IMG/VR virus record: IMGVR_UViG_3300031539_000409
Location: 1 to 20,039 of that record
Direction: 5' to 3' (one strand)
Source: a virus
DNA length: 20,039 bases
Shown here: positions 1 through 8,449 of the stretch, piece after piece
How positions within the stretch are numbered: the first letter of the stretch is position 1
Layout of the letters: every line of letters starts with the position of its first letter
The notes under the pieces: model-generated
What the model was told of the DNA's origin: nothing
The model's database searches: none
What the model saw: only the letters and a program-made list of their open reading frames with translations
Position numbers and translations under genes: made by a program

Positions 1-8
1 CAGGCAGC

Positions 9-542
9 ATGGGTGAGATGCTCAGCTCGCTCAAGCAGCCGAAGAAGAACGCCGGCCAACTTGAGCAGTTGGCTGAAAAGACCCAAGAGCTTCAGGCACT
101 CACCGAGAAGCATGGCACGATCGAGAACCTTCGCCGCAAGGAGCGGGAGGCCACCGTGGCGGCAGCAAAGGCCAAGGACACCCTCCACAGGGCTGAGATG
201 GAAGCTGCCCGGATTACCGCGCGCGCTCAGGCTGCGGCGTCCGATATGTGGGCCAAGGCCAAAACTGAGGCAGGTGAGGCCCGGAAGAAGATCGTGGAGC
301 GGGAACGCGCCAGCGAGGAGGGGGCGAGAGAGATGGCAGCGGAGTTTAAGGCTCAGGCTGCTGAAATGGACCGTGAGGCGGAGGATTTGGCCAAGCGCAC
401 CGACGCCATGGACAGGGCCGAGAAGACGCTGGAGCGCCGCGCCAAAGCCGTCGAGATCGAAATGTCTCGTGCCAAAGCGATGCAGGCCGATCTTCAGGCC
501 AAGGCCACGGCACTCCAGAACGCGATCAAGGGTTTGGTCTGA
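9..542 (+). CDS. Coiled-coil phage protein (possible scaffold or tail-assembly factor)
   Basis: This 177-aa protein is almost wholly charged and helical, rich in Ala, Lys, Glu and Arg. Heptad-like spacing runs from about residue 15 to 170, so a long coiled coil is the only visible architecture. There is no signal peptide, membrane segment or catalytic motif. The start is uncertain: ATG at 9 and ATG at 18 are both in frame, and the frame stays open to the window edge, so the true start may lie upstream. It ends in TGATG, sharing one base with the next gene. Its place ahead of large virion proteins would suit a scaffold, chaperone or minor structural role, but this is inference and I do not recognise a named family. 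The Arg-rich open frame that overlaps it (13-588) is a shadow. Confidence 0.8.
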   Translation: MGEMLSSLKQPKKNAGQLEQLAEKTQELQALTEKHGTIENLRRKEREATVAAAKAKDTLHRAEMEAARITARAQAAASDMWAKAKTEAGEARKKIVERERASEEGAREMAAEFKAQAAEMDREAEDLAKRTDAMDRAEKTLERRAKAVEIEMSRAKAMQADLQAKATALQNAIKGLV

Positions 543-721
543 TGACGCATCGCATCCGTCTTTTGGAGGACTGGGAAGCGCCCGATGAGACCCAGCACAA
601 GAAGGGTGATTGGGTAGAGGTTGGTAAATCCACCGCCAACACGCTCATCATCACCGGCACTGGCACCCGCCTCGTAGAGCAGCCCAAGAAGAAGGGTAAG
701 CGAGCCAAAGGCAAGAAGTAA
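542..721 (+). CDS. Small basic phage protein, 59 aa
   Basis: Short ORF starting MTHRIRLLEDWEAPDE and ending in a strongly basic tail, KKKGKRAKGKK. The ATG shares its A with the TGA of the upstream gene (TGATG), the dominant start arrangement in this window, which supports both the gene and the start. The middle (about residues 20-47) has alternating polar and hydrophobic residues, as in a small beta-sheet fold; the last 12 residues look disordered and could bind nucleic acid or an acidic partner. No family recognised. It directly precedes the 883-aa virion protein with a 6-base gap. Two other small basic ORFs in this window also sit just before larger structural genes. Confidence 0.72.
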   Translation: MTHRIRLLEDWEAPDETQHKKGDWVEVGKSTANTLIITGTGTRLVEQPKKKGKRAKGKK

Positions 722-727
722 GCTGGC

Positions 728-3379
728 ATGACGGCAGCCACTTATACAAGCAACCTCGTCGATATCTTCCTGTTCGAGAGCGCGACGGGCGTGAGTGCCT
801 ACGGCGGCGGTGCTGCCGGCCTGACCGCTGAGCCTGACTTCGCGATGGAGGGCACCAACGCGGTCGATAAACAGATAACCGGTTCAGCAGACAAGGGTTT
901 CCTGTTCGCGGCGGGGGCTGCTTTCACCATCAACGACTATGATCATTTCTACGAGTGGATATACGCAGCGACCTTTGGCATTCTCGATAGCCGCGACAAC
1001 AACGGCATCAGCGTCGGCATCGGCGACGACGTTTCGAACTTCGTGAAGTTCCACGTTGATGGCAATGACACCCTGCCGGTGGGCAGCGGTGGGACGCCGT
1101 ACTGCATTCGGTTCGTGAACACGGGGCTGACTAATTTTCGCACGCTGGTTGGCACCCCCGGCACGACACCGGATAACATTGGTGGCGGGCTGAACGTCAC
1201 CGGCAACTCCAAGGACATCAATCTCGGGATCGACGCGGCCCGTATCGGTAGCGGATATATCATTACCGGTGGTACCGGTGCCGATGATCCCGCTGATTTC
1301 GCTGGTATCGCGACGAACGATGAGAGTACCCAAGAGGGGATATTTCAAAACACGACCGGCGGGTTCAACCAACAAGGTAAAATCCATCTTGGAACCAGCG
1401 CCGCCGAAGGGGAGCTTACAGACAGCAACAAGAACATCTTCATCCTTGATGGGTTGCATCACGCAGAAGACCACACCGAAATACTAGTCAGGCATCCTTC
1501 GTCGATCCTGACCCTGACGAACGTCAACTTTATTACTATCGCGGGCAAACAGCAGACAGTCGCGGGCAATAATCCGAACCGGGGCCGGTTCGAGATGCTG
1601 ACCCCGCTGATCGATGCGCAGGACGAGACCAGTTACGACAACAGTCCGACGACAGAGGGCACGTTTGCTGGCGGCACCGGGCATGCGGCAACCGATGTGC
1701 TGGTGATGTCGGATGACAGCGAGGTTGTGGTTGACGCGGTTAGCGGCGGTGTGGTGACGGAGTTCACCGTCCAGAGCAGTGTCGCGCCAACGGCTACTAT
1801 CCCCGGCGTTGAGGCGCGCAGCGCGGTAGCCGGCACGACAATCACGCAAGTCAGTAGCGACGGCGCTGGTATCGACTTCAGCCTGACCCCAGACACCGAC
1901 AATATTAGACCTACCCCGACTTGCGCCCTTACCGGCGTGTCTTTCATTGGCATTGGTAAGACCGTTCTCCTTAGCGGAGGGACTTTTAGCGGCTGCCGCT
2001 GGGTCGGGTCTGATATCATCGAGGCCGGTGACGCGGACCTTACCGGGTCCACGATAGATAACTTCGACGACCAAATCATCATCGATGCGCAGGATGAAAC
2101 CTTATACAACAATTCGCCAACAACCGAAGGTACGTTTGCTGGCGGCACCGGTCACGCTAATACCGATATCCTTACGATGTCTGATGGTTCTTTGATCACC
2201 GTCGATTTGGTATCCGGCGGCGTGGTAACGCAGTTTACGGTAGATAGTTCGACAGCGGTCGCCTCGATTACGGGCGTGGCCAACACGCAGCTTGTGTCGG
2301 ATGGTTCGGGCATCAATTTCACGTTAACGCCGGATTTAGACAACCTCGCCGAAGTCGCGGCGCTGCAATGGCTTGAGAATACCGACCCCGATGGCTTTCT
2401 TGATGACATGACGTTTCTCAAGGGAACGAACCCGACGCACGCTATAGAATTCGGGATAACGTCACCCCTAACTATGACCGTTCGCGGTTTTACCAACACG
2501 GGGTACAACGCCAGCAACGCTGCTAAGGACAGCTTCTTTTGGGTGCGTCGCACTAGCGGAACGGTTACGATTAACGTGATCGGCGGCAGCGGCAACTTCA
2601 GTTACAAATCGGACGGTGCGACGGTCGTAATCGTCGTCGATCCGGTAACGATACGCATTGAAGGACTGACCGAAGGGTCTGCGGCGGTAATGATTGCAGC
2701 CGAAACGGTCGGCACGATCACGGCGGGGGACGTGCTCTTGTCTGGATTGGCCGATAGCACTGGTGCGATTGAAGATGCCGGTTTCGATTATGAAGGCGCG
2801 TTCGGTGCTGGTTTGGATGTCACGGTGCGAGCGCGCAATTCAGGTTTCCCGTCCGCTGCCATCGCCGACGACAATACGGTACTGACCGACGAGACGACCG
2901 AAGCCAACAGCAACGTGACGGGCGATATGACGTTGATGCCGCTGGTACCGGTGGCGACTGAGGATCGGTACATCTTCGGGCACAACGAAGAGTTCGGTCA
3001 ACTCAAGCTGGATATATCTGTGGCAGGAGTGGGGACGGTTACCCCGGTAATTACGTGGCAATACTGGAATGGGGCGTGGACGAATTTATCGGGCGTTACC
3101 GATGGGACCGACAGCTTCCAGAACAGCGGCGAGAACACGGTGTCGTGGACGATCCCCGGAGACTGGGCCGACACCACAATCAACTCGCAAGGTCCGTTTC
3201 TCTTTGTGAGAGCCAGCCTGACATCAGGCAACTATACGACCACCGAGCCGGTTGGCCGCAAATGCAAACTCGATGTTGCTCGGTATATCCCCTTTGAGCC
3301 GACCTCAACGTTTGTCGTTAGCTCGACCGGACTGACCGTCGTCGCCGCTTGGGCGCGCGATAACATTTCTAGCTTCTGA
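728..3379 (+). CDS. Large virion protein with beta-helix-like region and duplicated module (tail appendage/fibre-like)
   Basis: This 883-aa protein has few Lys and Cys and many Gly, Thr, Asp, Asn and Val, typical of phage appendages. The N-terminal ~250 residues, with phrases such as TNAVDKQITGSADKG and FVKFHVDGNDT, resemble a conserved structural family I recall from uncultured marine phages. Residues ~250-450 contain short repeats of the LTNVNF and LTGVSF kind, suggesting rungs of a right-handed beta-helix. A module of about 95 residues occurs twice, at residues 295-393 and 452-540, flanking one stretch of rungs. The C-terminal third contains a second beta domain with WQYWNGAWTNLSG. The start at 728 has only a weak ribosome-binding site, but it is 6 bases after the previous stop and agrees with family-like sequence from the start. 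A receptor-binding or appendage role is inference. Confidence 0.82.
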   Translation: MTAATYTSNLVDIFLFESATGVSAYGGGAAGLTAEPDFAMEGTNAVDKQITGSADKGFLFAAGAAFTINDYDHFYEWIYAATFGILDSRDNNGISVGIGDDVSNFVKFHVDGNDTLPVGSGGTPYCIRFVNTGLTNFRTLVGTPGTTPDNIGGGLNVTGNSKDINLGIDAARIGSGYIITGGTGADDPADFAGIATNDESTQEGIFQNTTGGFNQQGKIHLGTSAAEGELTDSNKNIFILDGLHHAEDHTEILVRHPSSILTLTNVNFITIAGKQQTVAGNNPNRGRFEMLTPLIDAQDETSYDNSPTTEGTFAGGTGHAATDVLVMSDDSEVVVDAVSGGVVTEFTVQSSVAPTATIPGVEARSAVAGTTITQVSSDGAGIDFSLTPDTDNIRPTPTCALTGVSFIGIGKTVLLSGGTFSGCRWVGSDIIEAGDADLTGSTIDNFDDQIIIDAQDETLYNNSPTTEGTFAGGTGHANTDILTMSDGSLITVDLVSGGVVTQFTVDSSTAVASITGVANTQLVSDGSGINFTLTPDLDNLAEVAALQWLENTDPDGFLDDMTFLKGTNPTHAIEFGITSPLTMTVRGFTNTGYNASNAAKDSFFWVRRTSGTVTINVIGGSGNFSYKSDGATVVIVVDPVTIRIEGLTEGSAAVMIAAETVGTITAGDVLLSGLADSTGAIEDAGFDYEGAFGAGLDVTVRARNSGFPSAAIADDNTVLTDETTEANSNVTGDMTLMPLVPVATEDRYIFGHNEEFGQLKLDISVAGVGTVTPVITWQYWNGAWTNLSGVTDGTDSFQNSGENTVSWTIPGDWADTTINSQGPFLFVRASLTSGNYTTTEPVGRKCKLDVARYIPFEPTSTFVVSSTGLTVVAAWARDNISSF
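1610..1906 (+). repeat. Internal protein module, copy 1 (residues 295-393 of the 883-aa protein)
   Basis: Begins IDAQDETSYDNSPTTEG, continues TFAGGTGHAATDVLVMSD and GGVVTEFTV, and ends near SLTPDTDNI. It pairs with the copy at 2081-2347. This copy is about 10 codons longer, mainly because of extra residues around GVEARSAVAGTTI. The GGTGxA...V.VD.VSGGVVT.FTV signature resembles small beta modules that I recall recurring in phage structural proteins. Confidence 0.85.
2081..2347 (+). repeat. Internal protein module, copy 2 (residues 452-540 of the 883-aa protein)
   Basis: Begins IDAQDETLYNNSPTTEG and shares TFAGGTGHA, VSGGVVT and FTV with copy 1. It ends near TLTPDLDNL. The DNA has diverged visibly at third positions, so the duplication is not recent or was imported from a diverged source. 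Confidence 0.85.
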
Positions 3380-3389
3380 CGAGGTATCC

Positions 3390-5987
3390 ATGACTACAAT
3401 TCCCATCCTCAGTGGCGATTTCGAAATCCTGATGGATGACGAACGAACCACGGCTACGCCAGTTCTGGGCATGAAGACGGTGCGCCGCGCATCTGGCGCG
3501 ACCGCCACCGTCTACAGCACCAACGCTCTTTATTCGGCCATCGCCGATGCGGCGGACGACTTCATCGCCATGGGTTTTGAAAACCCGATGCTGCCGGTTA
3601 CGCCGAACGCCTACACGATGGAGAATATGTATTTCATCGACAGGCGCTCAACTGAATGGTTGAGTGGTGGTGCGATTGATGCTGACTGGACGATCTCGGG
3701 TACTTCCGGCATTGTTCGGAAGCCCTACACGGCTGGCACCGGTTTCGTGGATGGTGATCGTGGACGGGAGGTCACTGAAAGTGCCTCTGGTGACACCGGC
3801 ACCTTGCTCGACTACGAGGTCGAGCCTGACGGCACGTTGGTTCTCTGGATCAGGCCGGAAGACGCCAGCACGATGGCTTTCGACAGCGTGACGGGCACCA
3901 TTGGTGTCACAGGTGACGGCGGGACTGGCGTCTCCGGCACACTTGTGGCTGGAATGGAAGCCACCAACGGACAAAGCCTGTGGCCTTCGATCCAAGCGAT
4001 TGGTGCGGTGCCAGCAGGCACGGAAGTCTATCTGGTGCAGGATCGCCAGAAGATCACTGACTGGGAAGGTAACTTCCAGTGGTGGACGACAGACAACACG
4101 GTTTCGCTGGGTATCATCGATATCCTGATCCGCGTCGTCAACGCGGGCGCTACCATCGCTGATGGTGACGTGGAGGTCTTCGGGCGACGCTATACCTCGC
4201 TCTATGACAACTTCCGACTGAACATTGTCGCGGGTGGCCGCTCGGCGCTGCCGCTGGCCTCCGCCCCGGACATCAACAACACCACCGGCTACCGCACCAC
4301 CGGCACCCTTTCGACCGTTACTGGCACCTTCACGGTCGGCAACGGCATCTATCAGGGCGCGACGTGGGCGACGGCGACTGCGCGCGGCGTGATCACCGAA
4401 ACCAACACCAATACCGATCTGGAATATTACCTTGTCGGTGATCTGACCGATTTGTCCTCGACCACCTCGACGCAGGAATACGACTTTGTGACGCAGGCGG
4501 ACGGCGACGCCGATGCCACCACCGGCACCGTTGGTATCAACTTGACCGGACCAACCGACACAGCCGCCGGAGAAGGCGGAACCGTTACCATCACGCAAGG
4601 TGCGCAGACAGGCATCGATCATGACGGCAACGGCACCAACGAATTTTACTCCGTTACCGTCGATGCTCAGGGTCCGGGTGCCAACGGCGTGACTGCCGCC
4701 AAGGTCTATGAGCGCATCAAGTACGCCACAAGACGCGGCGCTACCGCAGCCGATCTTTTCGCCACGCCCACCAACATGACGGGCGAGCAGTATCGCGGCC
4801 TCGACGGTCAGTTCGAATACGACGCCAACACTGGTACGCTTGGTGCTGGTGAAGATTTATTCACCACTACAGGCGGCAATACTTGGACCGCCAAGCTGGG
4901 GGCGCAGCAGACTACGGCGTCGCCAACCTACATCACGGTCATGGACCAGCAGACTTCGCTCGATAGCGTGGTCAATGACAACGTGATTGAGGATGAGGCC
5001 GGCACCGAAGACGTGACTGTTCATACCGGTACGGTTGGGCTCAATACTTTTACCTCACCCAAGGCCAGCCCGTTCGGCACCTTCACCGGCACCGTGATCT
5101 TTGGCGCGCGCGGTATTGCCTATACCGGCTTCCATGACGACGATACCCAGAACTACATTCTGACCGACGACGGCGGCGCTATCCTGACGCCGCCGAACAC
5201 CGTCACCTTCTCGGTCACCAACACGATTGCCGGCGATAACGTCTATGTCGCTCGCGATACCGGCACGGCTGGTGTGATCGATAAGGATCAATTCGGCGGC
5301 ATCGACACTCCAGCGGCATCATATAACCGGATTGGTGATGCCCAGCTTCGGGTGGCGGGCTCCACCGACGTTCAGGTGCCGCCGGCAGGCTATGTGCGTG
5401 TGATCGTGGACCCCGGCGGGGTCGGGACGGAGGAACACACCTACGTCTACGACAGCCGCACAGTCGCCTCGAATGGCGTCTTCAATCTTCGTGTGGTTGA
5501 CGATGGTGACGGCATTGCTGACGCGACCACCTCATCTGTGCTGTTGGTCAATGCGGGCGCTGCCTTCGACACTGTGCCGAAAGCTTTGCCGGGGATGCTG
5601 GTGCAGAACACCACCCCTACTCCGAATGAGGTCTATGAGGTCGTGTCGGTCGATAGCGACAGCCAGCTTACAATCAAGCCGCTCTATGGCGGCACCACCT
5701 TCACTACCGGCAACACCTTCCAAATCAACACGGTGATCGGGCACAGTCAGGTTCCGGCGGATTACGATACCGGCGATGACATCCATGACCTGATCCTCGA
5801 TGCTGAGGCGGACGCAACCACGATGAGCAACACCTTCGTCAAGACGTTGGCTGCCAACTTCGACGTGGTGGTCAACGTGCGTCGCGGAGAAACCGGAGGC
5901 ATCATCCCCTTCACGGCAAACCCGACTGTGAACGATGCCGGCGGCTCTGCGGCGACCGTCCGCACCACTGATACGATCCACTCGTAA
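3390..5987 (+). CDS. Large conserved virion structural protein, 865 aa
   Basis: Long beta-rich protein, Gly/Thr/Asp/Val-dominated, no signal peptide or membrane segment. Residues ~1-80 form a distinct N-terminal domain containing an ADDFIAMGFENPMLPVTP segment. The centre (roughly residues 410-680) carries phrases such as AAKVYERIKYATRRGATA, GEQYRGLDGQFEYDANTG, FTSPKASPFGTFTGT and VARDTGTAGVIDKDQFGG. I recall this conserved pattern from virion proteins of uncultured marine tailed phages. A GAGG ribosome-binding site at 3381-3384 precedes ATG 3390 at good spacing. The stop TAA shares its last base with the next ATG (TAATG). A tail or appendage component is likely; the exact place in the virion cannot be read from sequence. 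Open frames on the opposite strand inside it are shadows. Confidence 0.82.
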   Translation: MTTIPILSGDFEILMDDERTTATPVLGMKTVRRASGATATVYSTNALYSAIADAADDFIAMGFENPMLPVTPNAYTMENMYFIDRRSTEWLSGGAIDADWTISGTSGIVRKPYTAGTGFVDGDRGREVTESASGDTGTLLDYEVEPDGTLVLWIRPEDASTMAFDSVTGTIGVTGDGGTGVSGTLVAGMEATNGQSLWPSIQAIGAVPAGTEVYLVQDRQKITDWEGNFQWWTTDNTVSLGIIDILIRVVNAGATIADGDVEVFGRRYTSLYDNFRLNIVAGGRSALPLASAPDINNTTGYRTTGTLSTVTGTFTVGNGIYQGATWATATARGVITETNTNTDLEYYLVGDLTDLSSTTSTQEYDFVTQADGDADATTGTVGINLTGPTDTAAGEGGTVTITQGAQTGIDHDGNGTNEFYSVTVDAQGPGANGVTAAKVYERIKYATRRGATAADLFATPTNMTGEQYRGLDGQFEYDANTGTLGAGEDLFTTTGGNTWTAKLGAQQTTASPTYITVMDQQTSLDSVVNDNVIEDEAGTEDVTVHTGTVGLNTFTSPKASPFGTFTGTVIFGARGIAYTGFHDDDTQNYILTDDGGAILTPPNTVTFSVTNTIAGDNVYVARDTGTAGVIDKDQFGGIDTPAASYNRIGDAQLRVAGSTDVQVPPAGYVRVIVDPGGVGTEEHTYVYDSRTVASNGVFNLRVVDDGDGIADATTSSVLLVNAGAAFDTVPKALPGMLVQNTTPTPNEVYEVVSVDSDSQLTIKPLYGGTTFTTGNTFQINTVIGHSQVPADYDTGDDIHDLILDAEADATTMSNTFVKTLAANFDVVVNVRRGETGGIIPFTANPTVNDAGGSAATVRTTDTIHS

Positions 5988-6604
5988 TGGGTAGGGTTAC
6001 ATCGAATATCGGCATCACTGGTGTCGAGAGCATTCGCATTGGCGGGATGCTCATATCCGATCTGCCGCTGGCTGAGGCGGCGCAGGCCAAGGCGGGGATG
6101 AAGCTGGCTGAGGACACCGAGCGTTTGTCCAAGGTCCACGGCATTCTCAAGACCGCGCCCAAACAGCCCATCGCCTACTTGCAATCGCGGATCAAGGAGG
6201 CTCAGCACAACATCAAACGCATCCGTGATCTTCGGGCGCGTGAGCAGAAGACGATTGACGAGTACCGGACCCAGATTGCGCTCTGTGAGCATCGGGATAA
6301 GGAGATTGCCAAGACCGACGATCCGGCTAAGCACAAGGAGCTTTACCGGGATTTTCCGCCCTACAACGTCGATGCCATGCGGCAGCAGATTTTGCAGTGT
6401 GAGCAGGGACAGGTTCGCTGTGACGATGTGATCGATCAGGAACACAAAGCCATAGCAACGATAAGCGATGTGCTGACCCGGTGCGCGATCCGCGACCAGC
6501 AGCTAAAGGCGCTCGGAGTTCGGATTGCCCCGAAGGGCGCAACCCTAGTGGAGGCCGTTGAATGGCAAAAGCCAAAGGAAAACGTACTCTCGCTCTCTCT
6601 GTAG
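5987..6604 (+). CDS. Coiled-coil phage protein, 205 aa
   Basis: Residues 1-35 form a short hydrophobic start (GVESIRIGGMLISDLPLAEA). From about residue 50 to 165 the protein is charged and helical with heptad-like spacing, including ERLSKVHGILK, LQSRIKEAQHNIKRIRDLRA and AIATISDVLTRCAIRDQQLK. Cys residues at about 105, 138, 146 and 167 lie in helical stretches and form no clear metal site. The start is fixed by TAATG overlap with the 865-aa gene. Its 3' end overlaps the next small gene by 43 bases in a different frame. It may be a structural, chaperone or tail-assembly protein. I do not recognise a named family. Confidence 0.78.
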   Translation: MGRVTSNIGITGVESIRIGGMLISDLPLAEAAQAKAGMKLAEDTERLSKVHGILKTAPKQPIAYLQSRIKEAQHNIKRIRDLRAREQKTIDEYRTQIALCEHRDKEIAKTDDPAKHKELYRDFPPYNVDAMRQQILQCEQGQVRCDDVIDQEHKAIATISDVLTRCAIRDQQLKALGVRIAPKGATLVEAVEWQKPKENVLSLSL

Positions 6605-6735
6605 AGACGATGAGAAAGCTTGAGGAAATCTCGCAGGGTGATGTGGAAGCGACCATCACCGGAATGATCCAGCAGCGCTGGATGATGAAGATCGGTCGCC
6701 TCCAGACAGCCAGCCGGAGACGAGGCAAGAAGTGA
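6562..6735 (+). CDS. Small basic protein, 57 aa, possible ribbon-helix-helix-like fold
   Basis: Begins MAKAKGKRTLALSVETMRKL and ends SRRRGKK. A short beta-like stretch (RTLALSV) followed by two predicted helices (ETMRKLEEIS and VEATITGMIQQRWMMKIGR) recalls ribbon-helix-helix DNA-binding proteins, but the match is weak and from memory. The gene overlaps the 205-aa gene by 43 bases. It ends in GTGA, where the GTG starts the next gene, which supports its reality. Other possibilities are a small structural or DNA-condensing peptide. Confidence 0.6.
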   Translation: MAKAKGKRTLALSVETMRKLEEISQGDVEATITGMIQQRWMMKIGRLQTASRRRGKK

Positions 6736-8258
6736 CGACCCGCTCTGATGTTGCGGTCAATTTCAATCTGAGCCCGCGCATCATCGAAGTCGCAGACCCG
6801 TCTGTCATTATCATTGCGCAGGACACCGTTGATACGCTGCGCGATAAGGAAGACGACTTCCGGGGCATGTCCGAGTTCAAACTGCTCAACGCCTCGGGCA
6901 AGGATGATTTGGGCGGCGGCGTGTTGGTGGGCATCACGGCGGCGCTTCAGAATGCACAGATCGCTTTTGAGAGCCGCCTGACCCCGACCTCGACCGGCAC
7001 CATCACGACGCCCGACACGACGGGGATCACGCTGATCGATGGCTCGGCCACCTTCGAGAGCGATGGGGTTACTCGCGGGGCTGTGGTGATCAATTTCACC
7101 GACCAATCGATTACCGAGGTTCTGTCCATCGATGGTCAGGATCAGTTGACCTGTCGTGTGCTGCGCTCCGGCTCGGATAACCAGTTCGACAGCGCCGATG
7201 CCTACAAAGTCTGGAACGTTATCCAGTGTGACATCTCCGGCGGCAACGTGGTTGCAGTCGACACCGATGGGGTCACGCCAATCAGCCCGGTGTTCCCCAC
7301 GGCGTTCACCCAGATCGTGCGAACCTCGTCCTCGTCAGCGACACTGCAAGAGCTTCAGGACATTCAGTTCAGTTCTTTCAACGGCGGCGTGACCGTTGAT
7401 ATCGGCAACATCACCGGGCTCGCGGTCGCCGGCACAGCTTTCCCGGCAGGCACTCGCCGGCAGCCATCGGCCAATTTTGCAGACGCCCTGACGATTGCAG
7501 CTACCAACGGGTTGTTCAGGCTCTACATCCTCGGCGACGCGACCCTCGACACGCCAGATGATTTCTCCAACTTTGAGATTATCGGAGAGAATGAAAACAA
7601 GTCCTCCTTCACGCTGAACACGGGAGCCGTTCTGACCGGTGCGGAGATTTCCAACGCTACCATCACCGGCACCCTCGACGGCGAGACGCATGTCTCCCAC
7701 TGCGTTATCAACAACATCACCTTCATCAATGGGCAGATCGAACAATGTTTGCTGATTGGAACAACTACGTTAGGTGGGACAGGCGTCGCACATTTTCTGG
7801 ATTGCGCCAGTGGCGTGCCGGGAGCCTCGACGCCAATCATAAACATGGGTGGGTCCGGCGTGGACTTGGCCTTGCGAAACTACAGCGGCGGCATCCAGAT
7901 CGACAACTGCACCGCCGCCCAAGACACGTCAATCGACCTTAACAGCGGTCAGATAATCCTCGACAGCACCGTCACCAACGGAAATTTCGTGCTGCGGGGT
8001 GTCGGCAAGCTGACCGATAACTCGACCGGCACCACGATCACCAATGAACTGATCTCTGGTATCGCCACCGATATTGTTGAGGGCGCGCTGACGGTGCAGG
8101 ACGCGCTGCGGATCATCATGGCTTCTGCTGCCGGAAAGCTTTCTGGCGCGGAGACCCTGACAGTGAGTATCAGAGACACCACCGACACGACGGATCGGAT
8201 CGTTGCGACGGTAGATGCGAACGGCAACCGTACAGCGGTCACGCTTGACGCCTCCTAA
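6732..8258 (+). CDS. Virion structural protein with beta-helix-like middle and conserved C-terminal tail motif
   Basis: This 508-aa protein starts at GTG in a GTGA overlap with the preceding stop. Residues ~1-75 (NLSPRIIEVADPSVIIIAQD, then TLRDKEDDFRGM and GGGVLVGITAALQNAQIAF) are a conserved N-terminal domain I recall from phage tail proteins. Residues ~75-200 are a beta domain. Residues ~260-440 carry rung-like repeats (AEISNATITGTLDG, SHCVINNITFINGQIEQC, DNCTAAQDTSIDLNSG), suggesting a right-handed beta-helix. The C-terminal ~60 residues (VQDALRIIMASAAGKLSGAE, then DTTDRIVATVDANGNRTAVT) match a widespread terminal motif of phage structural proteins. A tail spike or appendage is plausible; no hydrolase catalytic set is evident. 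The downstream gene overlaps by TAATG. Confidence 0.8.
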   Translation: MTTRSDVAVNFNLSPRIIEVADPSVIIIAQDTVDTLRDKEDDFRGMSEFKLLNASGKDDLGGGVLVGITAALQNAQIAFESRLTPTSTGTITTPDTTGITLIDGSATFESDGVTRGAVVINFTDQSITEVLSIDGQDQLTCRVLRSGSDNQFDSADAYKVWNVIQCDISGGNVVAVDTDGVTPISPVFPTAFTQIVRTSSSSATLQELQDIQFSSFNGGVTVDIGNITGLAVAGTAFPAGTRRQPSANFADALTIAATNGLFRLYILGDATLDTPDDFSNFEIIGENENKSSFTLNTGAVLTGAEISNATITGTLDGETHVSHCVINNITFINGQIEQCLLIGTTTLGGTGVAHFLDCASGVPGASTPIINMGGSGVDLALRNYSGGIQIDNCTAAQDTSIDLNSGQIILDSTVTNGNFVLRGVGKLTDNSTGTTITNELISGIATDIVEGALTVQDALRIIMASAAGKLSGAETLTVSIRDTTDTTDRIVATVDANGNRTAVTLDAS

Positions 8259-8449
8259 TGTTTCCGCCGCGCTACTTCCCAGCCAGATACTTCGCGCCGC
8301 GTTATTGGGAACCTGCCGACGGAGCGCCGCCTGCGGTTCGGCTCTCAGCCATCACGAGGGGTGCCGGGCTGCGGGCTCGGACGGGTCTCAGTGATGGACG
8401 CTCAAACATTGGCGACCAAGACATCTCTGAGCCCTTTGAGGATGTGTGA
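8258..8449 (+). CDS. Small aromatic/proline-rich phage protein, 63 aa
   Basis: Begins MFPPRYFPARYFAPRYWEPA, three imperfect repeats of a (F/P)xPRYF unit, then an Arg-rich middle and an acidic end (DISEPFEDV). Short proteins with such tandem RYF/RYW starts are common beside phage tail genes, and I recognise the type but not a function. The start shares a base with the stop before it (TAATG), and its own TGA overlaps the glycosyltransferase ATG (TGATG). Both junctions support a translated gene. A virion-associated or surface-binding role is inference. Confidence 0.7.
   Translation: MFPPRYFPARYFAPRYWEPADGAPPAVRLSAITRGAGLRARTGLSDGRSNIGDQDISEPFEDV

Noticed and set aside
13-588. Arg/Pro-rich 191-aa frame overlapping the first gene
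   Set aside because: It overlaps a plausible coiled-coil gene and the start of the 59-aa gene, and its composition is that of an out-of-frame shadow.
3648-4622. Long minus-strand ORF (324 aa) inside the 865-aa gene, and similar ones at 6327-7106, 8302-9183, 13014-13904 and 18690-19628
   Set aside because: All lie antisense to well-supported genes, have shadow-like composition rich in Arg, Gly or Val, and show no family motif; the strong G/C third-position bias explains them.
8446-8448. GTG start for the glycosyltransferase
   Set aside because: It adds only one residue; ATG 8449 follows the operon's usual TGATG junction.
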